64,000 bases of DNA from Nonomuraea aurantiaca (GCF_020215705.1 NZ_JAIWNB010000011.1:62001-126000); one strand, 5' to 3'; shown: positions 9,042-17,797, counted from the stretch's first letter. The notes: generated by a model from the letters alone, not told the origin. A program made the numbers and translations.

Positions 9042-9557
9042 TCAGCGGGTCGCCGACCCGCCGCCCCCGCCGGGGAGCTGGCCGCGGATGGCACCGTCGG
9101 GATACTTCGCGTTGTGCACGTTGACGTAGTACCGGGCCGGCGACTTGACGATGCCGTGCAGCTCGCTCTGGGTCAGGACGAGCGCGGCGTTCGAGCCGCT
9201 CTGGTGCTTGGCCGCCTTGATGCAGCCTTTCGCGGGACCCTTGGTCGGGGTCTTCAGGGTGACGGTGATCGGGCCTGCCACGCCCTTCTTGCCCTTGTGG
9301 ATGTGGGCGGCCGTGGCGGGCAGGATGCGGTCGGCGGCGATGGTGTAGCAGAGCGTCTCGCCCTTCACCTGGTAGGTGAAGGCGCCGTGCCCGTCCGGAT
9401 CACCTGGACCCGGCACCTCCTGCCGGCCGGTCATGACGACGCGTTGCCCGCGGTCGGCGGCGCCGGCGGGGCTCGCGGTGGCGGGGCCCGGGAGGGCTAC
9501 GAGGCCCGTGACGAGAGCTGCCGTGGTGAGGGTGGCGACTGCCAAGGATCTGCTCAT
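9042..9557 (-). CDS. Secreted CHRD-domain protein
   Basis: This 171-residue protein begins with a Sec signal peptide (MSRSLAVATLTTAALVTG, probable cleavage near ATAS). The mature part carries a CHRD domain: RVVMTGRQEVPGPGD, then AAHIHKGKKGVAGPI and YYVNVHNAKYPDGAIRGQL. The His/Asn-containing blocks are the family hallmark. CHRD proteins are extracellular, of uncertain biochemical role. The gene stands alone, convergent with the genes before it. Confidence 0.88.
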   Translation of the reverse strand: MSRSLAVATLTTAALVTGLVALPGPATASPAGAADRGQRVVMTGRQEVPGPGDPDGHGAFTYQVKGETLCYTIAADRILPATAAHIHKGKKGVAGPITVTLKTPTKGPAKGCIKAAKHQSGSNAALVLTQSELHGIVKSPARYYVNVHNAKYPDGAIRGQLPGGGGGSATR

Positions 9558-9681
9558 GGGATGTGGTCCTCTCCCATCACGCTTCAGCCCTCATGTGCCG
9601 ATATTCAGCGGAGTATGGGTGAAGCGGCTTGACGGTAAGCACCTGTACCTGCCGGAGACAGCGCCGGTAATATCCGCATTT

Positions 9682-10626
9682 ATGCTGCGCTGTGCCGTAT
9701 TGGATGATTACCAGGATATCGCACTCGACCTCGCCGACTGGTCCCCGGTGCGGGCGACGAGCTTCCGCGAGCACTTCGCCACGCAGGACGACCTGGTGCG
9801 GGCCGTACACGACCACGAGATCCTGGTGATCATGCGGGAGCGCACGCCGTTCCCCGCCGAGCTCTTCGCCCGTCTGCCGAACCTGCGCCTGCTCATCACG
9901 ACGGGCATGCGCAACGCCTCCATCGACCTCGACGCCGCCCGCGCCCACGGCGTCACGGTCTGCGGCACCGCCGGCAGCTCGGCGCCGCCCACCGAGCTGA
10001 CCTGGGCCCTCATCCTGGGCCTGGCCCGCCACCTGATCCCCGAGGCCGCCGCGCTGCGGGCGGGCGGCCCCTGGCAGCACACGATCGGCCTGGACCTGCG
10101 CGGCAGCACCCTCGGCCTGCTCGGCCTCGGCAAGATCGGCTCCCAGATGGCCGCCATCGGCCGCGCCTTCGGCATGGACGTCGTCGCCTGGAGCCGCAAC
10201 CTCACCGCCGACCGGGCGGCCGAGCTGGGCGTGCGGTACGCGGCCTCGAAGGAGGCCCTGCTGGCCGAGTCGGACATTGTGTCGATCCACCTCGTCCTCG
10301 GCGACCGGACCCGCGGGCTGATCGGCGCTCCGGAGCTGGCGCTGATGCGTCGTACGGCGTACCTGGTCAACACCTCGCGGGCGGCCATCGTGGACCAGGC
10401 CGCCCTGGTCGAGGCGCTGACGGAGGGCCGTATCGCCGGCGCCGGGCTGGACGTCTTCGACCAGGAACCGCTTCCGGACGAGCACCCGCTGCGCACGCTG
10501 CCGAACGTCCTGGCCACGCCGCACCTCGGCTACGTCACCCGGGGCAACTACCGCACGTACTTCCAGGAGGCCGTGGCCGACATCGAGGCGTTCCTCGCGG
10601 GCGCTCCGATCCGGCTGCTCACGTAA
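9682..10626 (+). CDS. D-2-hydroxyacid dehydrogenase family protein
   Basis: This 314-residue NAD(P)-dependent enzyme has the Rossmann motif LGLLGLGKIGSQMA. The catalytic Arg is in VNTSRAAIVD, Glu in DVFDQEPLP and His in ATPHLGYVT. It should interconvert 2-oxo acids and D-2-hydroxy acids; the substrate is unknown. A longer in-frame extension upstream overlaps the CHRD gene and is rejected. ATG 9682 has no Shine-Dalgarno site, but TAATAT at 9668-9673 lies eight bases before it, as expected for a leaderless mRNA. The 3' end is echoed in a tandem repeat just after the gene. Confidence 0.88.
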   Translation: MLRCAVLDDYQDIALDLADWSPVRATSFREHFATQDDLVRAVHDHEILVIMRERTPFPAELFARLPNLRLLITTGMRNASIDLDAARAHGVTVCGTAGSSAPPTELTWALILGLARHLIPEAAALRAGGPWQHTIGLDLRGSTLGLLGLGKIGSQMAAIGRAFGMDVVAWSRNLTADRAAELGVRYAASKEALLAESDIVSIHLVLGDRTRGLIGAPELALMRRTAYLVNTSRAAIVDQAALVEALTEGRIAGAGLDVFDQEPLPDEHPLRTLPNVLATPHLGYVTRGNYRTYFQEAVADIEAFLAGAPIRLLT

Positions 10627-10683
10627 TCCCGGTCCTCGCGGGCACCTCGGTCCGGTTGCTCGCGGGCAGCCCGGTCCAGCTGC
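10595..10683. repeat. 24-bp repeat copying the 3' end of the dehydrogenase gene
   Basis: A 24-base unit beginning TCGCGGGC and ending in a CTGC or TTGC form occurs at 10595-10618 (inside the gene, encoding LAGAPIRL), 10636-10659 and 10660-10683. The last two are directly adjacent. Copies differ at a few positions. The third abuts the stop of the convergent CGNR gene. This looks like duplication of a gene end by slippage. Confidence 0.75.
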
Positions 10684-11253
10684 TCACGTGGTCTTCCCCC
10701 GTGCCCGGAAGGCCGCGGTCTTGACCCGGTTCTGGCAGGCGGTGGAGCAGAAGCGGCGCGTGCCGTTGCGCGACACGTCCACATAGACCCGGTCGCAGTG
10801 CGGCGCCGTGCACACGCCGAGCCGGTCGAAGAACTCGCCGCCGAGCACGATCGCGAGCCCGGTGGCGCAACTCGCCGCCCAGTCGCCGGCCAGGGTGCCG
10901 CCCGTGCCGTGGAAATGGAGGTGCCACGGCTCGCCGTCGTGCCGTTGGAGCGTCGGCCGGGCGTGCGACTCCTCAAGCAGGCTGTTGACCTGCGTCGCCG
11001 CCGTGTCGATGTCGTCCGCCGCGACGGCCTCGAAGACCACGCGCAGGCGCGCCGCGATCTCGGCGTACGCGCCGCCCTCCGCCTCGGTGACCTCGGGATG
11101 CGTGGGGTAGACGGTTCGGAGCACGTCCGTGGCGGCGGCGGCGAGATCGTGCGGCGCCGGCCAGGGCCGCCCCCGGCTCTCGCCCGGGGTCAGCACATTG
11201 ACCACCGCCACGGCGACTCGGACGACCGCGTCTGTGTGACTGTTGAAATCCAC
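10684..11253 (-). CDS. CGNR zinc-finger / ABATE-domain putative regulator
   Basis: This 189-residue protein has an N-terminal stress-response ABATE region of about 130 residues and a C-terminal CGNR-type zinc finger. The latter shows VCTAPHCDRVYVDVSRNGT and RFCSTACQNRVK, with four cysteines to bind zinc. Such proteins are believed to bind nucleic acid and often regulate an adjacent gene. Here the neighbour is the divergent methyltransferase at 11324, and an inverted repeat lies between them. Start is GTG at 11253; TAGGAT with an upstream TAGACA on the minus strand could give a nearly leaderless mRNA. Confidence 0.82.
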   Translation of the reverse strand: MDFNSHTDAVVRVAVAVVNVLTPGESRGRPWPAPHDLAAAATDVLRTVYPTHPEVTEAEGGAYAEIAARLRVVFEAVAADDIDTAATQVNSLLEESHARPTLQRHDGEPWHLHFHGTGGTLAGDWAASCATGLAIVLGGEFFDRLGVCTAPHCDRVYVDVSRNGTRRFCSTACQNRVKTAAFRARGKTT

Positions 11254-11297
11254 TTGACCAGTTACATCCTATGCTTTAGCTTGTGACTGTCTAAAGC
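11254..11297 (+). promoter_or_regulatory. Divergent promoter with inverted-repeat operator
   Basis: On the plus strand, TTGACC (11254-11259) and TAGCTT (11277-11282) are separated by 17 bases. The inverted repeat GCTTTAG (11273-11279) and CTAAAGC (11291-11297), 11 bases apart, overlaps the -10 box. On the minus strand, TAGACA and TAGGAT lie in the same segment 16 bases apart. The arrangement fits repression of both genes by one protein, plausibly the CGNR product. Confidence 0.5.
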
Positions 11298-11323
11298 TTA
11301 AACGAGGGTCACAAGGAGACGAC

Positions 11324-12091
11324 GTGCTCACTCACGAGATCGCACTCGACTGGATCGCGCGCTGGGACCGGCAGCAGGAGGGCTACCTGCCCGACCGTGA
11401 GGAGCGCTTCACCGCGCTGATCGACGCCGTCGAGGCGCTGGGCCGCCCTGACCCGCTGGTCATCGACCTGGGCTGCGGGCCGGGCTCGCTGTCCGCCCGC
11501 CTCCTGGAGCGGCTGCCCAAGGCCACGGTGATCCCGGTCGACGCCGACCCGCTGCTGCTCGGCCTCGGCCGGGCCGCGTACCCGCGGCTCGGCTTCGTCG
11601 ACCTCGACCTGCGTACACCGGGCTGGACAGACTCGCTGTCCCTCGACCGCCCGGCCGACGTCGCGGTGAGCACCACCGCGCTGCACTGGCTCGCCGTGCC
11701 GGAGCTCCGGAAGATGTACGCCGACCTGGTCTCCGTGCTGCGGCCGGGCGGGCTGCTCCTCAACGGCGACCACTTCGACTCCGACGACGCCACCACTCCG
11801 GTCATCGCCCGGCTCGAACGCGCCGTCCACGACCGCCACACCGACCGGGTGTTCGCCGACGATCGGCCCGAGGACTGGCGGCAGTGGTGGGATGCGATCG
11901 CCGCCGAGCCCGCCTTCGCCGAGCTCAACGACGCCCGTACCGCTCGCACGACCGCGGGCGCGAATCACAGCGGCACCGAGTCCGGCCTGCTGTCCCAGCA
12001 CGTCGAGGCCCTGCGGGCGGCGGGCTTCGCCGAGGTCGGCACGCTCTGGCAGCGCGGCAACAACCGCCTCCTCTGCGCCGTCCGCGCCTGA
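11324..12091 (+). CDS. Class I SAM-dependent methyltransferase
   Basis: This 255-residue protein has methyltransferase motif I in VIDLGCGPGSLSARLLE, an acidic residue after VIPVDADP for the ribose, and motif VSTTALHWLAVPEL in the motif IV/V region. Its substrate is unknown, but the ALHWL form is common among small-molecule methyltransferases. GTG at 11324 has AAGGAG six bases upstream. The gene is divergent from the CGNR regulator and shares its control region. Confidence 0.88.
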   Translation: MLTHEIALDWIARWDRQQEGYLPDREERFTALIDAVEALGRPDPLVIDLGCGPGSLSARLLERLPKATVIPVDADPLLLGLGRAAYPRLGFVDLDLRTPGWTDSLSLDRPADVAVSTTALHWLAVPELRKMYADLVSVLRPGGLLLNGDHFDSDDATTPVIARLERAVHDRHTDRVFADDRPEDWRQWWDAIAAEPAFAELNDARTARTTAGANHSGTESGLLSQHVEALRAAGFAEVGTLWQRGNNRLLCAVRA

Positions 12092-12101
12092 CCGGGGTTT
12101 C

Positions 12102-13202
12102 CTAGCCCCACACCTCCCGCGCGGTCTCGGCGATCAGGGCCAGCTTGGCGAACTGCTGGTCGGCGTCGAGGACGTTGCCCTCGACGGTGGAGGAGAAGCC
12201 GCACTGCGGGGACAGGCAGAGCTGGTCCAGGTCGATGAACTTGGCGGCCTCGTCGATGCGCCGCTTGAGCGCGTCCTTGGACTCCAGCTCGCCGCGTTTG
12301 GTGGTGACCAGGCCGAGCACCACCATCTTGCCCGGCGGGACGTAGCGCAGGGGCTCGAAGCCGCCCGAGCGCTCGTCGTCGAACTCCAGGAAGAACCCGT
12401 CCACCGCCAGCTCGCCGAACAGCGCCTCGGCCACGAAGTCGTAGGCTCCGGAGGCCGCCCAGGAGGAGCGGAAGTTGCCGCGGCACATGTGCGTGGTGAT
12501 CGCCATGCCCTCGGGCTTGGCCGCGAGCGCGACGTTGATCTGCTTGATGTAGCGCAGGTGCATGTGCTCGGCGTCGTCGCCGCGTTCGGCGAGCTCGGCC
12601 CGCTGCGCCGGGTCGTTCAGGTAGGCCAGGCTGGTGTCGTCGAACTGCAGGTAGGTGCAGCCCAGCTCGCCGATCCCGCGTACCTGCTCGGCGTAGGCGG
12701 CGCTGAGGTCGCTCCAGAATTCCTCGATGTCGGGATAGACGTCCGGATCGATGGAGGCGGGACCTCCCCGGTAGTGGACCATGCTGGGTGAGGGGATCGT
12801 CAGCTTGGGCACCGCCGTGGTCACGGTGTCGCGCAGGAACGTGAAGTGGTCGGCGAAGATCGGCTCGGTCAGCCGGATCTTGTCGTGCACTCGCATCGCC
12901 GCGGGGGTGTACTCGAGGTCGCCCTGCTCGTTGTGGAAGCGGACCGTGATGTGCTCGCCGGTGGCCTGGCCGATGCCACCGAGCTGGTAGATGAAGTCCA
13001 TGTGCCAGGAGGCCCGGCGGAACTCCCCATCGGTCGCCGCCTGCAGGCCCAGCTCCTCCTGCCTGCGCACGACCTCGCGGATCGCCTCGTCCTCCACCTC
13101 GCGCAGCGCCTCGCCGGTGAGGCTCTCACGGGCGCTGAGCAGGGCGGGTGGCCGGAGCAGGCTGCCGACGTGATCTGCGCGGAAAGGTGGTGAGGTGCGC
13201 AT
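12102..13202 (-). CDS. MetE-like (cobalamin-independent methionine synthase family) methyltransferase
   Basis: This 366-residue protein corresponds to the C-terminal catalytic barrel of MetE, the YxjG/YxjH-type single-domain form. Zinc ligands appear conserved: His and Cys in ITTHMCRGN, Glu in FFLEFDDERSG and Cys in CLSPQCGFSS. The N-terminal substrate loop RADHVGSLLRP is also typical. It probably transfers a methyl group to homocysteine or a related thiol; the donor is unknown. ATG 13202 has AGAAGG eight bases upstream. It is divergent from the ABC operon and shares the symmetrical promoter region at 13220-13339. Confidence 0.87.
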   Translation of the reverse strand: MRTSPPFRADHVGSLLRPPALLSARESLTGEALREVEDEAIREVVRRQEELGLQAATDGEFRRASWHMDFIYQLGGIGQATGEHITVRFHNEQGDLEYTPAAMRVHDKIRLTEPIFADHFTFLRDTVTTAVPKLTIPSPSMVHYRGGPASIDPDVYPDIEEFWSDLSAAYAEQVRGIGELGCTYLQFDDTSLAYLNDPAQRAELAERGDDAEHMHLRYIKQINVALAAKPEGMAITTHMCRGNFRSSWAASGAYDFVAEALFGELAVDGFFLEFDDERSGGFEPLRYVPPGKMVVLGLVTTKRGELESKDALKRRIDEAAKFIDLDQLCLSPQCGFSSTVEGNVLDADQQFAKLALIAETAREVWG

Positions 13203-13219
13203 GTGGATCACCTTCTCTA

Positions 13220-13236
13220 GGCGTACGTAGTACGCC
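13220..13236. promoter_or_regulatory. Palindromic operator at the start of the MetE-like transcript
   Basis: GGCGTACGTAGTACGCC has seven-base perfect arms around GTA. It falls at the predicted transcription start of the MetE-like gene, directly after TAACTT on the minus strand, so a bound repressor would block that promoter. Confidence 0.55.
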
Positions 13237-13256
13237 CAAAGTTAGGCCACTATGCA

Positions 13257-13339
13257 ACGACTGTCACTATTCTGCCCAACGTCCTCCTGATCACAATGTT
13301 GGGCACTCTATTGACAGTCGTAAAGGGCCTGCCTACATT
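13257..13339. promoter_or_regulatory. Symmetrical divergent promoters around nested inverted repeats
   Basis: Plus strand: TTGACA (13311-13316), 17 bases, TACATT (13334-13339). Minus strand: GTGACA (13267-13262), 17 bases, TAACTT. Two inverted repeats share one centre at 13289: TGCCCAAC/GTTGGGCA (13273-13280 and 13298-13305) and ACGACTGTC/GACAGTCGT (13257-13265 and 13313-13321). Both -35 regions therefore lie in mirror-image sequence, suggesting one regulator controls both directions. Confidence 0.7.
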
Positions 13340-13370
13340 CAGGGCCACATTCGCGGTCCTGGAGGTCCTG

Positions 13371-14561
13371 ATGCGCAGGTTTCTCCCGTCCTTGGCCTGT
13401 CTCGTTCTCGCCACGGCCGCGTGCGGCAGCGGTGGCGGGGGCGGCGGATCCGGCGCTCAAGACCCGATCAAAGTGGGCCTCATCGTCTCGCTGACCGGCA
13501 ACTACACCCCGCTCGGCAGCGAGGACAAGAAGGCCGTCGAGCTGGCCGTCGAGCAGATCAACAACGGCGGCGGCCTGCTGGGCCGCAAGGTGGAGCTCGT
13601 CGCCCGCGACGACAAGACCGCGCCGGACCAGGGCATCGTGGCCTACAACCAGATCAAGGGCGAGATCGACGCGCTGATCGGCCCGGTCTTCTCCAACTCG
13701 GCGCTGGCGATCGAGCCCCTGGCCCAGCGCGACAAGATGCCCTACCTGTCGCTGGCGCCCGCCCAGGAGCAGGTCGAGCCGATCAAGTCGTACGTCTTCG
13801 TCACCCCCGCGCTGTCCAGCATGTACGCCGAGCGCTACCTGCAGTACCTCCAGGCCACCGGCCTCAAGACGGTCGCGGTCGCCTACGACTCCAAGAGCGC
13901 CTACTCCGTGTCCGGGCACAAGGCCATGGTCGCGCTCGCCCCGAAGTACGGCGTGAAGATCGCCGTGGACGAGCCGTACGAGACCACGACCTCCGACTTC
14001 AGCCCGCTGTTCACCCATGTACGCGGCTCCGCGGCCGAGGCGCTGGTCTTCTGGGGCTCCGGCGCGCCCGGCGTCACCGCCGCCAAGCAGTACGCCGCCG
14101 CGGGGCTGAAGGTGCCGCTGTTCCTGACCGCCTCCCAGGCCAGCAAGCTCTGGCTGGAGCCGATGGGCGCGGCGGCCGAGGGGATGACCGTGCAGAGCGC
14201 CATCGGCGTGGTGGGCGAGCAGTTACCCGACGGCAAGCAGAAGCAGGTCATCGAGCAGATGTCCAAGCCGTACCAGCAGAAGTACGGCTATCCGCCGCCG
14301 CAGTTCGCGCAGGACGGCTACAGCGCCAGCCTGCTGCTGTTCGAGGCGATCAAGAAGGCGGGCGGCACCGACAAGGCCAAGATCCAGCAGGCGCTGGAGA
14401 GCATGGACCTGGTCACCCCGAACGGCCGGTTCCGTTACTCCCCCACTGACCATTCCGGGCTCTCCCCCGAGTACATCTCGGTCAACACCGTGAAGAACGG
14501 CCAGTTCATCACCACCCCCTGGGCCAAGGCGCAGCTCGCCAAGACCGTGGCCGCGGAGTAG
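13371..14561 (+). CDS. Branched-chain amino-acid-type ABC substrate-binding lipoprotein
   Basis: This 396-residue lipoprotein has a signal peptide ending in LATAAC with the lipidated Cys18, then a Gly/Ser linker. The mature part is a Leu/Ile/Val-binding-type periplasmic fold: IKVGLIVSLTGNYTPLGSED, NNGGGLLGRKVELVARDDK and the late LVTPNGRFRYSPTDHSGL. ATG 13371 has GGAGG close upstream, and the consensus promoter lies 32 bases before. It delivers ligand to the LivH/LivM permeases encoded downstream. The ligand could be a branched-chain amino acid or another small amide or aromatic compound. Confidence 0.9.
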   Translation: MRRFLPSLACLVLATAACGSGGGGGGSGAQDPIKVGLIVSLTGNYTPLGSEDKKAVELAVEQINNGGGLLGRKVELVARDDKTAPDQGIVAYNQIKGEIDALIGPVFSNSALAIEPLAQRDKMPYLSLAPAQEQVEPIKSYVFVTPALSSMYAERYLQYLQATGLKTVAVAYDSKSAYSVSGHKAMVALAPKYGVKIAVDEPYETTTSDFSPLFTHVRGSAAEALVFWGSGAPGVTAAKQYAAAGLKVPLFLTASQASKLWLEPMGAAAEGMTVQSAIGVVGEQLPDGKQKQVIEQMSKPYQQKYGYPPPQFAQDGYSASLLLFEAIKKAGGTDKAKIQQALESMDLVTPNGRFRYSPTDHSGLSPEYISVNTVKNGQFITTPWAKAQLAKTVAAE

Positions 14562-14563
14562 CG

Positions 14564-15319
14564 GTGCTGGCGGTCACCGGGATAGCGCGCTCCTTCGGAG
14601 GCGTCTACGCCGTCGACGACGTCACGCTGAGCGTCGCGGACGGCGAGGTGTGCGGGATCATCGGGCCCAACGGCGCGGGCAAGTCCACGCTGTTCAACCT
14701 CATCACCGGCCACCTGCTCGCCGACCGCGGCGAGATCGCCTTTCTCGGGCGCCGGGTCGAGCGGCTGGCGCCCCACAGCCGGGCCCGGCTCGGCATGTCC
14801 ATCGTCTTCCAGGGCGCCCGGGTGTTCCGCGGCATGACGGTCAGGGAGAACGTCATGGTCGGGGCGCACAGCCGTACCCGGGCCGGGTTCGTCGCGGCGG
14901 CGCTGCGGCTGCCGCGGCATCGCGCCGACGAGCGGGAGATCGCCCGCGAGGCGGACCTCGCCCTCGACCGGGTGGGGCTGGCCGAGTGGGCTGACCGGCC
15001 CGCCGACCAGCTCCCGATCGGCCAGCAGCGCGCGCTGCAGCTGGCCCGCGCCCTGTGCGCGCGGCCCCGGCTGCTGCTGCTCGACGAGCCCGCCTCCGGG
15101 CTGCGCGGCGGCGAGCGCGAACGGCTCGCCGCCCTGGTCGAGGAGCTGCGCGCGAGCGGGCTGACCATCCTGCTCATCGAGCACGACGTCGCCTTCGTGA
15201 CCCGGCTCGCCGACCGCGTCGTGGTCCTCGACCTCGGGCGGGTCATCGCGGACGGCTCCCCCGCCGAGGTGCGCGCGGACCCGCTCGTACTCGCCGCCTA
15301 TCTCGGACAGGCTTCATGA
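14564..15319 (+). CDS. LivG-type ABC transporter ATPase
   Basis: This 251-residue ATPase has Walker A GPNGAGKST, the LivG-type signature LPIGQQRALQLARAL in place of LSGGQ, Walker B LLLLDEPASGL and the switch region IEHD. The GQQR signature is characteristic of LivG. GTG 14564 follows the binding-protein stop by two bases. Its stop overlaps the next start as ATGA. Confidence 0.9.
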   Translation: MLAVTGIARSFGGVYAVDDVTLSVADGEVCGIIGPNGAGKSTLFNLITGHLLADRGEIAFLGRRVERLAPHSRARLGMSIVFQGARVFRGMTVRENVMVGAHSRTRAGFVAAALRLPRHRADEREIAREADLALDRVGLAEWADRPADQLPIGQQRALQLARALCARPRLLLLDEPASGLRGGERERLAALVEELRASGLTILLIEHDVAFVTRLADRVVVLDLGRVIADGSPAEVRADPLVLAAYLGQAS

Positions 15320-15975
15320 TCGACGTCCGCGACCTGGTCGTCTCGTACGGCGCGGCCACCGCGCTCGATCACGTCACGCTCTCGGTACGGCGCGGCGAGA
15401 TGGTCGCGCTGCTCGGCCCGAACGGCGCGGGCAAGTCGACACTGGCCAACACCCTGGCGGGCCTGCTCACCCCGGCCTCCGGGACCGTGCGGATCGACGG
15501 CAGGCTGGCGCTCATCCCCGAGGGCCGCCAGGTGTTCCCGGATCTGTCGGTCGCCGACAATCTCGCCCTCGGCGGCTGGCGGTCCCGGCAGCGCGACCCC
15601 TCGTTCGTCTACCAGCTGCTGCCTCAGCTGGCCGAGCTGTCCGGCAGGCGGGCGGGCGTGCTGTCGGGCGGCGAACAGCAGATGGTGGCCTTCGGCCAGG
15701 CGCTGATGGCGCGGCCCGACGTGCTCGTGGTCGACGAGCTGTCGCTGGGGCTCGCTCCCCTGCTCACCGCCAGGCTGGCGGAACACCTGGCCGAGCTCAA
15801 CCGTACGCACGGCCTGACGGTATTGCTCATCGAGCAGAACGCGCGGCTGGCCTTCGAGCTGTGCCGGCGGGCCTACGTCTTGGAATCCGCGCGCGTGGTG
15901 GCCGAGGGCGAGTGCGCCGAGCTGGCCGACGACCCGCGCGTGGCCGGCGCGTACCTGGGCGGGGCGATCACATGA
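15316..15975 (+). CDS. LivF-type ABC transporter ATPase
   Basis: This 219-residue ATPase has Walker A GPNGAGKST, signature LSGGEQQMVAFGQAL, Walker B VLVVDELSLGLAP and IEQN at the switch position. DEL.LGLAP and IEQN identify LivF. It is slightly shorter than usual (about 235) because the region between Walker A and the Q-loop is compact. The ATG overlaps the livG stop and its own stop overlaps the permease start, so translation is coupled. Confidence 0.9.
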   Translation: MIDVRDLVVSYGAATALDHVTLSVRRGEMVALLGPNGAGKSTLANTLAGLLTPASGTVRIDGRLALIPEGRQVFPDLSVADNLALGGWRSRQRDPSFVYQLLPQLAELSGRRAGVLSGGEQQMVAFGQALMARPDVLVVDELSLGLAPLLTARLAEHLAELNRTHGLTVLLIEQNARLAFELCRRAYVLESARVVAEGECAELADDPRVAGAYLGGAIT

Positions 15976-16832
15976 GCGCGTTCATCGGTTACCTGCTCAA
16001 CGGCCTGGCCGTCGGGTGCGCCATCGCGCTCATCGCCAGCGGGCTGGTCACCATCTACCGGGTCACCGGGGTGGTCAACTTCGCCCAGGGCACCTTCGCC
16101 GTCGTCGCCGGGCTCTGCACCTCCTCGCTGCTGGGGCTCGGGGTCCCCCACGGGGTCAGCGAGGTCGCCGCAGTCCTGGTCGCCGCTCTGGCGGGCCTGC
16201 TGACCGGTCTGGCCGCCACCGGCAAACGGGACACCACCCCTCTGTCGTCGCTCATCGTCACGCTCGGCGTGGGCGTCCTCGCGTACGCCGTCGAGATCGT
16301 CCTGTGGGGTGACCAGCCGCGCTCGGCCCCCGGCCTGGCCAGCTCGGTGACCATCGCCGGGGCCCGCGTCCAGACGCAGCACCTGCTCGTCATCGCCGTC
16401 ACCGCGGCGACGTTCGTCCTGCTCGTCCTGTTCTTCGGCCGCACCTACCTGGGCAAGGCGCTGACCGCGTGCGCCTCCAACCCGTTCGCCGCCCGCGTCA
16501 TCGGCATCGACACCCGGCTGATGGGCCTGCTGGCCTTCGCCCTGGGCGGGCTGCTCGGCGGCATCGCCGGCGTGCTGGTCACGCCGCTGCGGCCCATCTC
16601 GTTCGACACCGACGTCACGCTCATCGTCAACGGCTTCGCCGCCGCCGTGTTCGGCGCGCTCACCCGGCCCGGCGTCGCGCTCGGCGGCGCGCTGCTGCTC
16701 GGCGTCGCCGAGACCATGGCGGCGGGGTACGGCTACGGGTCTCACCAGCTGGAGGTCGCCCTGGGTCTCATGCTCGTCGTCATGGTCGTACAGGCCGGCC
16801 GCCGGTCGACGATCCACCAGGAGACGGTGTGA
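15972..16832 (+). CDS. LivH-type ABC permease
   Basis: This 286-residue membrane protein has about eight hydrophobic helices. The N-terminal LLNGLAVGCAIALIASGLV and the segment VVNFAQGTFA match LivH, where N-F-A-Q-G is a family signature. The late FAAAVFGALTRPGVALGGALL is the cytoplasmic coupling loop. ATG 15972 overlaps the livF stop. Confidence 0.9.
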   Translation: MSAFIGYLLNGLAVGCAIALIASGLVTIYRVTGVVNFAQGTFAVVAGLCTSSLLGLGVPHGVSEVAAVLVAALAGLLTGLAATGKRDTTPLSSLIVTLGVGVLAYAVEIVLWGDQPRSAPGLASSVTIAGARVQTQHLLVIAVTAATFVLLVLFFGRTYLGKALTACASNPFAARVIGIDTRLMGLLAFALGGLLGGIAGVLVTPLRPISFDTDVTLIVNGFAAAVFGALTRPGVALGGALLLGVAETMAAGYGYGSHQLEVALGLMLVVMVVQAGRRSTIHQETV

Positions 16833-17797
16833 AGCGGGCGGCCGCCGGGCTGCTGATCGCCGCCGTCACGCTCGTCCTGCCCGCCGTGCTGGACGACAGC
16901 TCGCTGGCCGTGTACATCCTGCTCGGCCTGGCGGCCATGGTCACGGTCGGGGTCTCCCTGTTGATGGGGTACGCCGGGCAGGTCTCCCTGGGCCAGGGCG
17001 CCTTCTACGCCATCGGCGCCTACACCGCCGCCCTGCTCGCGCTGAACGGCGTCCCGCCCCTGGCCGGGCTGATCGCCGCGCCCGTCGCGGCGGCGGCGTT
17101 CGCCCTCGTGATCGGTACGCCGCTGCTGCGGCTGCGCGGCCACCACCTGGCCTTCGCCACCCTGGCCATGCAGTTGATCCTGCTCTCCCTGGCCGGGCAG
17201 CTGGACTTCACCGGCGGTGACATCGGGCTCCAGGCCATCCCCCGGTTCGGCATCGGCTCGGTCGAGGCGGAGAGCGCGTCCGCGTACGCCTATCTGACGT
17301 GGGCGGGCCTGGCCCTGGTGATGCTCGTGACGCACAACGTGATCGCCTCCCGGCCCGGCCGGGCCCTGCGCGCCCTGGCCACCAGCGAGACCGCCGCCGC
17401 CTCCGCCGGGATCCCGGTCGGCCGCTACAAGCTCGTCGTGTTCGCGCTGTCGGCCGCCTTCGCCGGCCTGGCGGGCGGCATCTACTGCTTCTACACCGGG
17501 TACGTCGCGCCGGGGTCGTTCCCGGTGCTCATCTCGATCCAGTACATCGTCATGGCCGTCGTCGGCGGCCTGGGCACGGTCTGGGGAGCCGTCGTCGGCG
17601 CCACCGCGATCACGCTGCTCGTGCAGGGGCTCGACCGGGTCGCGAACCTGCCGGGGATGCCGACGTACGCGCCGAGCGTGCTGTCGTACGCGGTCTACGC
17701 ACTCGTCCTCATCCTCGTCGTCCTTTTCCTGCCCCGGGGGCTGTTGCCCACGTTTGCCCGGCGTACTTCGTCGAATCCGCGCGGCAATTCCCGGTGA
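16829..17797 (+). CDS. LivM-type ABC permease
   Basis: This 322-residue membrane protein shows MGYAGQVSLGQGAFYAIGAY, the LivM signature, and VVGGLGTVWGAVVGA in the coupling loop. GTG 16829 overlaps the livH stop (GTGA). It is the last gene of the transport operon, and all four junctions after livG are overlapping. No terminator is clear after it; a lipoprotein gene follows 81 bases on. Confidence 0.9.
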   Translation: MKRAAAGLLIAAVTLVLPAVLDDSSLAVYILLGLAAMVTVGVSLLMGYAGQVSLGQGAFYAIGAYTAALLALNGVPPLAGLIAAPVAAAAFALVIGTPLLRLRGHHLAFATLAMQLILLSLAGQLDFTGGDIGLQAIPRFGIGSVEAESASAYAYLTWAGLALVMLVTHNVIASRPGRALRALATSETAAASAGIPVGRYKLVVFALSAAFAGLAGGIYCFYTGYVAPGSFPVLISIQYIVMAVVGGLGTVWGAVVGATAITLLVQGLDRVANLPGMPTYAPSVLSYAVYALVLILVVLFLPRGLLPTFARRTSSNPRGNSR

